Source: Misgurnus anguillicaudatus (lineage: Eukaryota; Chordata; Actinopteri; Cypriniformes; Cobitidae). From it: a DNA stretch of 64,000 nt. Under the pieces are notes generated by a model. It was not told where the DNA came from and made no database searches. It was given only the letters and a program-made list of their open reading frames with translations. The stretch is from contig NC_073359.2 in assembly GCF_027580225.2 (NCBI RefSeq), positions 15,632,001-15,696,000 of the forward strand, written 5' to 3'. Of this stretch, positions 11,737 through 21,487 are shown piece by piece. Numbering within the stretch: the stretch's first letter is position 1; the number at the start of each line of letters is the position of its first letter. The translations under genes were made by a program, and so were the position numbers.

Positions 11737-12230
11737 TGTGAATAGTATGCCATACAAACCCGTTTGCCACTGAACCTGCATTAACGACGACAGTGGGGCA
11801 TACGGGCTTCGTCAAACGGGTTGGCACGTACGGTTGGGTTGGGCTTTTGGCGCTTTCTTTATATTGCGAATACTATGCCATACAGACCCGTTTGCCACTG
11901 AACCTGCATTAACGTCGACAGTGGGGCTTCCAGCCTTAGTCAAACGGGTTGGCACGTATGGTCGGGTTGCGATTTTGGCGTTTTTTTGTGTCTTGTGAAT
12001 AGTATGCCATACAGACCCGTTTGCCACTGAACCTGCATTAACGACGACAGTGGGGCCTCCAGCCTTAGTCAAACGGGTTGGCACGTATGGTCAGGTTGCG
12101 ATGTTGGCGTTTTCTCGTGATCTTGTAAATAGCATGCAATATAGACCCGTTTGCCACTGAACCTGCATTAACGACGACAGTGGGGTTACAGGCCTTAGTC
12201 AAACGGGTCGACAGGTTTCATTTTCTCTTT
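11737..12230 (+). repeat. Four tandem ~129-bp hairpin units in the L2 3' UTR
   Basis: Four units with starts 128-130 bp apart each contain a 64-nt inverted structure: 11758-11821, 11886-11949, 12015-12078 and 12145-12208. In each, ACCCGTTTG pairs with CAAACGGGT and, directly inside, CCACTG pairs with CAGTGG. Flanking text (AGTATGCCATACAGACC) is also shared. L2 copy 2 has a single unit (27603-27673) in which the outer stem has changed sequence on both sides. This suggests an RNA structure in the element transcript (inference). The 90-codon minus-strand frame across it is a by-product of the repeat. Confidence 0.85.
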
Positions 12231-12582
12231 ATATTAAAAATCAGAAGGTCACCCTTAGTTACCATATATACCATCGCAGTGGGCCCCCAATTTGCAAAAT
12301 CCTCAACTGTGGATAATATAATTATGCCGCAATAGTTAGTCTGTCTGAAACTAAGCTGATTAAACCACATCACTGTGTGACACTTGCATTACATGTGAAC
12401 GGCCCCTACGCTAATATGATTTTGTTTTTCTCTCCCTGTCCTGTCCTCGACCCTGAGGACAATGGGACAAACAGACCCAGTTCCGGTAGATGTGAAAGTC
12501 GACTCACCTCTGATCTACTGGTCGTCCATCACTGTGATGCCCAGCTGATGCCTGACCAACGACCACCGGCAGAACCCCCTTA

Positions 12583-12992
12583 ATCTCCGCTTAATCCCCG
12601 CTTAATCTCCTTTTCCGTTTATATGTGTTTATATACATAAATATCTCCCAAGGGTTTTTCCCTCCTAGGACTTTTTATTTTTTATTTCCTCGGCTAAACA
12701 ACCCGGGGTTTTTGTTTTTTTTTATCCTAGGGGGTTTTTTACCCCGGGGTGGTAGCCTGCTTGGGCTTAATTTAGCTTCTTCTCCTAGACGTTACATTAG
12801 TAATACACTCGTTCATAATGTCGAGTCATAGCCTCAGCAAATTTGACAGCTTATGCTATTGTGTATTATGTTGTGCTATCTGTCATTTTTCTGTGCTTTT
12901 ACTGCTTCTATTAATGTAAAGCTGCTTTGAAACAATTGAGTATTGTGAAAAGCGCTATATAAATAAAATAAAATTGAATTGAATTGAATATA
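12583..12992 (+). other. L2 copy 1 3' UTR end with short CTTAATCTCCG repeats and (TTGAA)n tail
   Basis: About three 12-bp CTTAATCYCCG units (12580-12613) precede a T-rich CTCCCAAGGGTTTTTCCCTCC segment that is found at the matching place in copy 2. The 3' terminus is AAAGCTGCTTTGAAACAATT, AAAAGCGCTATATAAATAAA and TTGAA repeats, the usual L2-type 3' end that the RT recognises in related LINE/SINE pairs (family knowledge). Confidence 0.8.
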
Positions 12993-13010
12993 TTAAGACA
13001 GAATATTAGA

Positions 13011-13354
13011 TCCCAGGTAAAAATAAAGTATGCTTCAATGTACTTAAACCACTTAAATACTAGCAAGTACATTTGTAAGTTATGTAAAGTTATGCTACAA
13101 ATATACTAATTAAAAGTAAAGTTCTACTTGAGCAGTACTTCAGTTTACCTGAAAAAGTAAGAATACCAGTACCAACTAGATTTTTATTTAAATAAATGAT
13201 GTCTCAAAATAACACTTAGATGTTCTTAACTTAATTTTTAAGAAGTACCAAAAACAAATGTAATATATAAGCCACAAAATGAGTGCACGAAAATAGTACA
13301 TTTACTAAGTGTACTTAAAAAGTGTATTTTATTTAAGTGCACTTTTACCTGGGA
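13011..13354. mobile_element. MITE with TCCCAGGTAAAA termini
   Basis: Inverted ends TCCCAGGTAAAA (13011) and TTTTACCTGGGA (to 13354) bound about 344 bp of AT-rich sequence with many AAGTGTACTT-like motifs. There is no coding potential. It lies four bases after the 3' target duplication of L2 copy 1. Confidence 0.8.
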
Positions 13355-13993
13355 TAGTATTTGTTAACTCTTAACACCCCACCCTGGACTTCTGTAATTT
13401 TCAAACCCTGGCTACGGCCATGTGCGTTAATGATTACAAGGTGGTTAAAAGATGAATGGGTGGATAACCTCATGAGCAGGGTAGAATAATTAATTTCAAA
13501 GCTTGTCTTTTTATTTTTAAGACAAACATTTAAGATGTTTTTAAGTAAATATTTGAGAACTTCTTAAGAAATGATTGAGAATTGCACTTAAGAATATTCT
13601 TACGAACTTCTTATAATTTATCTAAAGAACTTTGTTCTATTTTTCAACAAGTGTCCACTTCGAAGAAGACCTTAGGGCTGAATATTGGGACAGGGCCAAA
13701 CACAAGCGATTTATCATGCAGGCCTAGCCAGCGGGTTTTGACTGTAATGCTCTTAAGCAAGGCACCCTACCCTAATTTTTCCCTGGTGCTGGGATAGCAG
13801 CCAACTGCTCCAGCTTTGTGTGTGTTCACAACATGTTCAATTAACAAAATAAATGTTCAAGATTTAAAACAATTTTTTAGGTCACAAAAATATTAACATT
13901 TAGGGCATTAACCATGTTTGCTTCTTTGAACGAAATCGAACATTTTCATTCTTTTAATAAAAGTGTTTTTTTTACAATTTTGTGGAAGCTTAC
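13355..13993. other. Intergenic; TIR half and a SINE-like fragment
   Basis: 13408-13423 (CTGGCTACGGCCATGT) is the inverted partner of 2038-2053. About 13735-13812 (CTCTTAAGCAAGGCACCCTA, then TGCTGGGATAGCAGCC) resembles the body of a fish tRNA-derived SINE. I see no coding exon here. The sequence just left of 13994 reads on from the last CCP exon to a stop at 13908 without sushi features and is treated as intron. Confidence 0.5.
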
Positions 13994-16900
13994 TTGTGCA
14001 AGCGTATGTTCCATTCCACTTTCCATTTTGACACATCAAAGCTCCTTCTGAAGTTTCATTGTATGGCTTATTGCACTTGTATCTCAGTATATCCAAGTTG
14101 CTGTATTCATTTTTCTCATTTAACAGTGTCACAAACCGCAAGTGCTCTACTGGTATGGAACACTGAACTGCTCCTACAGAGAAACAATCAATTACAAAAA
14201 TAACATTCAATTAAAAAAAAATTATATAATGTAGACCTTATTCACCCCCTACTAACAAAAGGGAAACAGACAATCCTCTATTAGATTGAGAAGGTAAATA
14301 CTGACTGAAAATTGTAATTGTTTACCTCCACAATGTGGATATGGTTTGCTCCACCTCCCATCTGACTGGCATTCAATTGCACGTTGGCCATACATCTTCA
14401 TGTTGACATCAGTGCATAAAAAAACTAAGACGTGCCCAGATAGATAAGGAGAACTAATGTCCGGGTATCCAAATATGATTTTAACATTTTTGAGTTCTTG
14501 TTCCTGACAGTTACCATCTGTAAACAAAAAGTGTACACCCAAGAACAGCAGTGTTTTACAAAATGCTACAAAAATGAAAAAAATATAAAAATAGGGAAAC
14601 TGCTTTTTTTCTGGGAAAAATACATTGTGTTTACATCTTTTCACAGATTTAATTTGGTTTGTGATTCCAGTTTCTTCGAATCTTGATTGCCGGACCAGTA
14701 GGAAAATAGTAGGAAAACACTTTTTATTAATTCTGTAGAAATTATGTGAGGAATTAGACATCCTTAATGTAATATAAATGTAATATAATCATATAAACAG
14801 GTATACCACTTTATTATTATATGCTAGTTATACTAACAGTAACATGAGTTTAATTTATAGGTTGTGTGCATGTGCATGTGCGTGTGTGTGTGTGCGCGTG
14901 TAATTTGGCCATAAATGGTAAAAAAATATTTAACCAGATTTATGATTCAGTGAAATTTCCAACGGGTTGTAACTTGCCAGTACAGGGTTGTATGCCTGTC
15001 CATTGACCCTCTGAATCACAGGTGATTCGTATGAGCTGCTGAGGTTGAGAAAGACAGTGATATTGTAATGTTGAAGATATTTTGTAGGTTTGTTTCTGAT
15101 TTCCAATAATCTGTGCATTTGGGATCTTGGGTTGGTCACACACAATTTCTGGAAAACATTCATTGTAACAATTACCATTTATAACTTAATGTATTACAAA
15201 ATGTATCCGTTGCAAAGATTGTCATTTTAACGAAGTGCATACTGTACCAATACACAGTGGATCAGGTTTCCAACCATTATGTGTACACGTGGCCTCTCTT
15301 GAAATTTGACGATATCCAGACAAACAACTGTAAGATCTCACTACTCCCAATTTTAAGTTTCCATAGAAATAATACTTAGGGAGATACACAGGTTTGTCAT
15401 GTGGAAGCTCACATTTTATATCTGAAACAATATTCACATGTTGTTTTAATACATAATATTGAATAAAACACCAGTTCCAGAAGTTTATTTATATGCAATG
15501 ACAGAATTACAAAATTTGTAAACAATAAACAAAATACAAGTATGTGACCCTGGACCACAAAACCAGTCGCACAGGTATATTTAAAAATAAAAGCCAAAAA
15601 TACATTGTATGAGCCAAAATTATGGATTTTATTTTTAACTCTTTTCATAAAAAAACGTTCCTGGTGAGGTTTTATGTTAATCTGTAATACCGTGATTATC
15701 CACTAGATGGATAGGCGCACTTGCCCAATTTATAAAAAAACTGAAGCAAATTTTTAACTCTGTATGTTTTGATAATCATTCTGAGAAAATTCCTTCACAA
15801 AATGCAATTATTTCAGCTTTTTGAAAAATAATTTTTAAAAATATTTTTTAGAAAAAAATACCCATATTTAAGAGTTTATAACCAGAGAAAAAATATAGAT
15901 AGGTTGAAACGGTTTTTACCCGTTTTGTTTGTTTATTGTTTGTTTGTAAACAGAGTGTCTGTTCTTTCATTTGATATATTTGTATATTTTTAGAAGGAAA
16001 TTTTCTTGGAAGGCATTTTGTGAAACTTTTGTGAAAATCAAAAAAAAAAAGATAAAGAAAAAAAGAAAATGCTGGGTGGCAGCTTTTCAAAAAAAGGCTG
16101 GCAGGGAATGAGTTATTATGTATAGATCATGTTCCATGAAGATATTTTGTAAATTTCCTAATGTAAATTTCCTTGGAAAGTGAATGACTTTATTTGGACA
16201 ACTTTAAAGGTCCCGTTCTTCCTGTGTTTTTGAAGCTTTAATTGTGTTAACAGTGTGCGATAAAACATATGTTTATTATTTTTCACACTTGGTAAATGGT
16301 AAATGGACTGCATTTATATAGCGCTTTCATAGATCCAAAGCGCTTTAAAATATTGCCTCACATTCACCCATTCACTCACACACCAACGGCGGTGTCAGCC
16401 ATGCAAGGCGCCATCCACCTCGTCGGGAGCAGCTGGGGTTAGGTTTCTTGCTCAAGGACACCTCGACACTTGGTCAGGTGAACCCGGGGATTGAACCACC
16501 AACCTTCCGATTTGTAGTCAACCTACATGATCCACTGAGCCACTGCCGCCACTTACTTATCTCTATAGCGCTGTTTCTTTCACTGTCCTAAAAATGAGCT
16601 GATGTCTTCCTTGTTATATGAAGTCCCTCCTTCAAAAATGCGTAAGAGTTCTGATTGTGTAGTTTCTTTAGTGTGTTGTGATTCGACAGCAGCTTTTATT
16701 GAAAGTGTAAATAATTTTATTATTTAGAGTCGAGTCTAGTTCGTTTGCATGGAGAGGGCGGGGTTTATGACTTGTACTGCAGCCAGGCACCAGGGGGCGA
16801 TCAAAGAGCAAGCGGCTTCACTTTTCAAGATGTATGAGTTATAAACAGAAATGTTGAGTGCAGTGGTCATAGCTGTGTTTTATCAAAAATAAAACACAAC

Positions 16901-17441
16901 TATTGACCAATCAGAATCAAGAACTGGAACTAACTGTTCCAGTTTATTTATATAATTATATATTTTTCTGGTTTCAAACAAAGCAGTTGTTTAACTCCGT
17001 AAACAGTAACAGAATAATTTAAAAAAGACAACGAGGCAAAAAGAGCGAGGAATGAAGTTAATATTTACCAACAATCAAAAGAAAATAGCATTATATGCAT
17101 CTGTTTACCGGCGATAACAAAGATGTTTATAAACACTGCGTATGCAGATGTGAACGACTAGGGTAGTCTTAGCTCGCAACACTTTTCAGTGTAGAAAAAG
17201 TCAACACTCATCAGACTTTACATAAGGTTCTTTTAAAAGTTTTAAGTTATAAAAAGTTTATAAAGTGTATTTAAGATTGTTTATGTTTTTTTTCGAAATT
17301 CAATTCAATTTAGAACTAAAATTAATAATTAAAAATAATGACAAAGATTGATTTGTGAAGAGAAGGAAACTTACTTTGACCTGATGCACTTGTAGCAAAC
17401 AATACCCAAAAGGCGATGCCGATTTTTACATGAAATCTCAT
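13994..17441 (-). CDS. Complement factor H-like secreted protein: signal peptide + four CCP/sushi domains (3' end not found)
   Basis: Five exons on the minus strand, each preceded by AG and followed by a donor: 17375-17441 (ATG at 17441, 22-residue signal peptide, hydrophobic core IGIAFWVLFATSASG), 15248-15421, 14978-15148, 14326-14517 and 13994-14173. Coding lengths of 67, 174, 171, 192 and 180 nt keep every junction in phase 1, the classic one-exon-per-sushi-module layout. Each module shows four Cys with Trp before the last (for example SDGRWSKPYPHC, GQWTGIQPC). Such proteins bind C3b or host surfaces to restrain complement (family knowledge). Exon 3 appears to use a GC donor (G|GCAAGT). 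The last exon ends at a good donor (GTAAGC), so more exons should lie to the left, where only transposon sequence is visible. C4b-binding or other sushi proteins are alternatives. Confidence 0.85.
15540..16105. repeat. Dispersed repeat in intron 1 of the CCP gene
   Basis: Begins with TGACCCTGGACCACAAAACC, a widespread fish repeat start. The section 15720-16100 (CCCAATTTATAAAAAAACTG ... AATACCCATATTTAAGAG) has a reverse-complement relative at about 56830-57185. There is no coding potential; short minus-strand frames here are not exons (no Cys pattern). Confidence 0.6.
16291..16551 (-). mobile_element. tRNA-derived SINE
   Basis: On the minus strand it opens with a tRNA-like head: GTGGCTCAGTGGATCATGTA resembles box A, and GGTTCAATCCC (16487-16497) is a box B. 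A body with CCTTGAGCAAGAAACCTAAC follows, then a 3' end GCGCTATATAAATGCAGTCC shared in style with L2-like LINE tails, which probably supply its RT. It lies in intron 1 of the CCP gene, in the gene's orientation. Confidence 0.8.
16552..17374. other. Rest of CCP intron 1; dispersed repeat fragments
   Basis: Contains a piece of a common fish repeat at about 16741-16830 (CTGCAGCCAGGCACCAGGGG), an AT-rich inverted stretch and no Cys-rich exon. The left start of this repeat unit may be near 16200 (AAAGGTCCCGTTCTTCCTGT), split by the SINE. Confidence 0.45.
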
Positions 17442-17885
17442 TTTGTTCTCACTTCAAAAATTATTTTTCTGGTTTTTGCCGCTGAAAAGCTTCCCTTCTT
17501 GTACTGTAGTGATCAAAAGTTAATGATTTGTCAGTGTCAAAAGGAGGGCTCACATCAGTCCTCTCAGTACACAGATTGTTTTTCCAATAAATTCCAAACA
17601 TTTGTTAGTTAATTTAGTTTTCTTTTTGTTTTAAATAATTTGAAAGTCCCTAGTGGGCACTGGCTCCTTGGTTAGAAAACAATCGGAATCTGACGGTAAA
17701 TGTATTAACATTTGAGCTTTCAAAAACGCTATCACTGTGTTGACAGAAATGTGTAAGGTCACCCTCCTAATCTCACTGAATCAATATGTCAGACTAGTAG
17801 TTCAGCTTGCTGTTATGTAAACTGCACTGCCATCTATCTGCAAGGGTAGTACACAAACAGACCACTTTATTTAATATTCATTACA
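17442..17885. other. Upstream region of the CCP gene
   Basis: The sequence 5' of the signal-peptide exon (minus strand) should hold the promoter. I see no clear TATA box at a usual distance and no other gene. The 60-codon plus-strand frame at 17430-17612 has no features of a gene. Confidence 0.4.
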
Positions 17886-17954
17886 ATTTCCTTAAAGGTG
17901 CACTGTGTAACTTTTGGAAAGATCTCTTGACAGAAATGCAATATAAAATATATA
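17886..17954 (+). repeat. Left part of a dispersed repeat split by a 12-kb insertion
   Basis: AAGGTGCACTGTGTAACTTT and the following 50 bp are the beginning of an interspersed repeat whose continuation (GTATAAAGACCTTACA...) appears only at 29981. A separate copy in inverted orientation (42361-42680) shows the continuation intact. The break point is the TIR element at 17955-29979. Confidence 0.7.
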
Positions 17955-18686
17955 ACTATATGAAGAGTTTGGTTCCAAAACAAAATAAATCCATTTTGAC
18001 TAATTTTGGTAAAAATGTGTTTTCTGTACCAAGAAAGTGACAGAGATGAAAGATGAAAACCACTATTTTCTCTTACAAACGTTCACATAGCATCTTTAGG
18101 TTATAAAAACATAAAAAATTGAAATCCATAATTTGATTTTCAAAGATTTATTATAAAAAAAATTTTTTTCAAAATGCTATAAATCTATTGAATCAATTTA
18201 AAATGTGGATTCATCTTTGCCATGTTATATTTAATTAGTTGACGAGTGGTATACACTGATTAAACATTAATGGCATTAATCAAAACACTTACTTTGTCAT
18301 ATTAAGAACATTGTCATTGCTGCGGTTATACTTGGGATGTCGTTGCTGAACTTTTTTCACAGAGATCAGCCATAAAATGTTTTGGTCCTGCTTGATTTTC
18401 GTTGGCTTTGCGTAAAATAATGTAAAGTTTACATAAGATCAGCTGGGATCAATGTGTTAGCATAAGAGAAGCTTGATGTTTTGGAAGAACAAGCAACCAG
18501 TCGGAAGAACAAGCAACCAGCATTTTTTCTGTCTCCCAAGTGCCTTTCGCATAAATTATTAGATGTTGATTGCTAACGTTTCTTTCCCATCACAGAAAAC
18601 CACCACAGGTTTAGCAATGCCATCAAAGTATTATTTTGTTTTAGTTTGTTTGTTGATCACGAAGTACAAGATGAGGAAAATGTTTC

Positions 18687-18968
18687 GGTTACTATTGTAA
18701 CCTTGGTTCCTTGAGAGATGGGAACAAGACATTCCGTCCGCTGACGCTATGGGTTAACTCCTCCCACTTCACCAGATACTGAAATGTTATTGACACTGGC
18801 CAATCGTCGCTGACCGTGTGACTGCTGGAAGTGTATAAAAAACTGTGTTAGAGCGATGAACGTCAGTATTCTCGACTGAGCAAAACCACGGCTGGCTAGC
18901 CATGGAAATGGCGCGTAACGCAATGTCTTGTTCCCATCTCTCAGGGAACCGAGGTTACGATAGTAACC
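18687..18968. repeat. DIRS terminal repeat and internal complementary region
   Basis: 18687-18733 (GGTTACTATTGTAACC, TTGAGAGATGGGAACAAGAC) is the near-perfect reverse complement of 18922-18968 (GTCTTGTTCCCATCTCTCAG, GGTTACGATAGTAACC). This is the circular-junction arrangement expected of DIRS elements. Between them 18741-18880 matches the right terminus in inverted orientation and includes a TATA-like GTATAAAAAAC near 18835. Confidence 0.8.
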
Positions 18969-19088
18969 GAGACGTTCCCTTTCAAGAACGGTCTCTCGAC
19001 ATTGCGTCCGCTGACGCTATGGGAACAATGTTCAAACACGCAGAGAGAGCGGTGAAGCCAGCCCCCAGCAACGCTACATTGTCTAAAT

Positions 19089-19299
19089 CAGTGGTTCTCA
19101 ACTCCAGTCCTCGGCCCCCCCCTCCCAGAATGTTTTAGATGTCTCCTGATATGAAACACCTGATTCCACTTATTAGACTACTTCCAGAAAGTTTAAAATG
19201 TTTCCTTAATTAACACACTAATATGCTGATAACCTGCATCAGGTGTTTCATATATGGATCTGGGAGGGGGGGCCCGAGGACTGGAGTTGAGAACCATTG
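19089..19299. mobile_element. hAT MITE, 211 bp (CAGTGGTTCTCAACTCC ends)
   Basis: Inverted ends CAGTGGTTCTCAACTCCAGT and ACTGGAGTTGAGAACCATTG are flanked by an exact 8-bp TSD GTCTAAAT (19081-19088 and 19300-19307). A relative with diverged ends and the same interior phrases (GATGTCTCCT, ACCTGATTC) lies at 31030-31242. It inserted into the DIRS element. Confidence 0.93.
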
Positions 19300-19391
19300 G
19301 TCTAAATGAAACAACAACTAATATTCTGACACGCAGCCGCCATGCCCTTGGGGTAGGCGTGCCTGGCCAATTAGGTGTCAATATTCCTGAG

Positions 19392-20501
19392 CAGTGGCGG
19401 TTCTAGACAAATTTCACTAGGGGGGCCAAGGAGGGGCCAATGTTTTACCAGAGGGGCACATAAAAAAACGGCAAGAAATAATATTTAAAGATTATAGGGG
19501 CGGTTACAGGAATTAGTTTAAGACAGGACTAGGCCTTATTTTAATTAGGAAATATAACTAGTTTTAACAAACATGCCTTACTAAATACATTACTTGTGTG
19601 CATTTTGAAGCAAAACAAAGGGCACTGGTGTATTTTAAAATATGGCATTGCAAGTTGTTTTCAGTTTGGACAGCTCTTACATTTATTTTAGTCTAGGACT
19701 AGTCTAATCCCTTTCCGGGAAACTGCTCCATAAACTTTATCTTACTTTACAATCATATAAATCTTTATTTAATACAAGTGAGTGCAGGCGCAAAAGGGGA
19801 GCTTGGCTCTTTTCTAAAGCCCCCCAACCGAAAATCATGCAAGCCTACTCAATAAACTTTATGAAATGCAAACTTTTATAAAGACAAACGTTTGTTTTAG
19901 TTTACATATAAACACACATTGCTAGACAGTTAGGGACCACAATCTAATCAGTATTTAAAATACTATTTATTTTAAATTGTAAACATTTTCATATGACACA
20001 TTTAATTATATTCCTCCAATTTTATGCACGTATATGTAAGAGCATAATTACAGCGCTTTTTAAAATGTGTAAACTTTAAAAAGTTAGCGAGATGTTGGTT
20101 TTGCCGGTTGTTGATGAGTAACAGCTGTGAATGATCACCGCGCTTAGCAGCCACGTCACAGGAGAACAAGTGAACAGTGTCCCAATGTCAAGTGAGCTAG
20201 AGTCCTCACCAGTGCCCAAACCTGCATACACATTCTCAACATCGGAAAATTGGGAACGAATTGAGACACCCGCCGAGCAGCACCCAGCACCCGCAGCCAG
20301 CTACAGTGGTTGGGTGCGCCGCTCTAATTTGCCCGTTTAGAGCGTTATGCGTCGGATTAGTTCCGCGTTTGGCGCTCGCGTGTAAAATCAAAATAAATGT
20401 ATACTTTTTTATTTGGTCAGCACGGGGTGGCCACAGGGGTGGCCAGGGACTTGTCTACAGAGGCACGGGCCACCCTTGGCCCCCGTGTAGAACCGCCACT
20501 G
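19392..20501. mobile_element. hAT element, 1110 bp (CAGTGGCGGTTCTAGAC ends)
   Basis: Ends CAGTGGCGGTTCTAGAC and GTGTAGAACCGCCACTG are imperfect inverted repeats. The 8-bp TSD TTCCTGAG is exact (19384-19391 and 20502-20509). There is no transposase frame. A smaller MITE (about 19497-19730, related to the one at 54812-55053 in inverted orientation) is nested inside. Confidence 0.92.
19497..19730. repeat. MITE copy inside the hAT (GGGAAACTGCTCC type)
   Basis: Contains TTAAGACAGGACTAGGCCTT at one end and CTAGTCTAATCCCTTTCCGG, GGGAAACTGCTCC at the other. The same motifs occur in reverse order at 54812-55053, so these are two copies of one dispersed family. Confidence 0.65.
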
Positions 20502-20816
20502 TTCCTGAGGTATAAAATTTGCATACCCCAACCTAGGGAATGTGAATACTCGTCAGTGCACTGTCTCAGGGTAGATCGGTAGATACAGTCACCCGAAGCG
20601 CATGCAGTCCTCGTTGACGGAGAGCACTTGTAAATCCCCAATGCGTTTTGTTTTAGCAAGGGCGAGAAGCAGGGCCGTTTTAATAGACAGATCTTTGAGA
20701 GAGCTAGCCTCCAGCGGTTCAAACGGCGACTGAGAAAGCGCATTTAGCACTATGTCTAAATCCTATGGTGACACCGAAGGGGTGCGGCGGGGTTGTAATC
20801 TTTTCACTCCTCTTAG

Positions 20817-21079
20817 GAATCGTATAATAAGTGCGTTCCTCCCTATTGATTGCCCTTTCAAGTGGGACGTATCGCAGCAATAGCAGCCACATAGACTTTT
20901 AGCATCGACGGCGAGCTGCCGGCATCCATCCTATGTTGTAGGAAAAGCACAGTGTTTGAAACGGGGCAATTAAACGGGTCAATGCTGTTGTTATGACTCC
21001 ATTTCTCGAACACCTTCCATTTAAGGTCGTACAAGCGTCTTTTAGACTGTGCACACGCCTCAGTCAGCGTGAGCGCCAC
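20817..21079 (-). pseudogene. DIRS tyrosine recombinase fragment
   Basis: The minus-strand frame includes ACAQSKRRLYDLKWKVFEKW, then CPVSNTVLFLQHRMD and SPSMLKVYVAAIAAI, the N-terminal SAM-like/core-binding part of DIRS recombinases. The catalytic Arg-His-Arg-Tyr region is not recognisable downstream. The frame breaks after about 73 codons, so only a remnant is left. Confidence 0.8.
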
Positions 21080-21487
21080 TCAACGAGATTTCGCTTGTGT
21101 TATCTACGCTTCTTTCACTTGCCAAGCGTGTAAGTTCAACAGCTCTGGGTTGGGATGCCATACGGAGCCTTCTACCTGAGATAACAAATCCCTCCTTAAA
21201 GGAATCTGCCATGGGGGGCTTATTAGCATCTCTCTCAAGTCCGAATACCATGGTTGGTTCGGCCAGTCCGGCGCGACTAAAATCACTGTAGCTCCTTCTT
21301 CCCTGATTTTGCACAGCACTAGTGGTATGAGCTTCATAGGAGGGAAGGCATACAGTCAGGCTTTTTGCCAGTGCAATGTCAATGCTTCCCCTTACAGTGG
21401 AGAGTGCGTGAACGAGAAGAACATTGGGCAATACGCATTTTCGCTCATCGCAAATAGGTCCCAGATCAGCTGAACTGAGTCGGGATC

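Larger units (their letters stand above)
2953..12992 (+). mobile_element. L2-clade LINE, copy 1, 5'-truncated, with two nested hAT elements
   Basis: The insert is flanked by a 15-bp direct repeat, TTAAGACAGAATATT, at 2938-2952 and 12993-13007, as expected for target-primed reverse transcription. It begins inside ORF1 (compare copy 2, which extends further 5') and ends in GCGCTATATAAATAAA followed by TTGAA repeats. ORF1 (esterase type) and ORF2 (endonuclease plus RT) are followed by a long 3' UTR with tandem hairpins. Two hAT insertions, 2405 and 1980 bp, each with an 8-bp TSD, interrupt ORF1 and ORF2. Without them the LINE portion is about 5.6 kb. Clade call: motifs such as [12 protein letters not shown] and [13 protein letters not shown] fit fish L2 elements. 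Confidence 0.92.

Noticed and set aside
11812..12084. 90-codon minus-strand frame with repeated PTRLTKAG
   Set aside because: Periodic because the 3' UTR units are tandem repeats, not because of protein coding.
11758..12208. CRISPR-like array (four repeats with palindromic parts)
   Set aside because: Repeats are about 129 bp long with no unique spacers, inside a LINE 3' UTR in eukaryotic DNA.
15848..16090. 80-codon minus-strand frame in CCP intron 1 as an extra exon
   Set aside because: No sushi Cys pattern, and the sequence belongs to a dispersed repeat.
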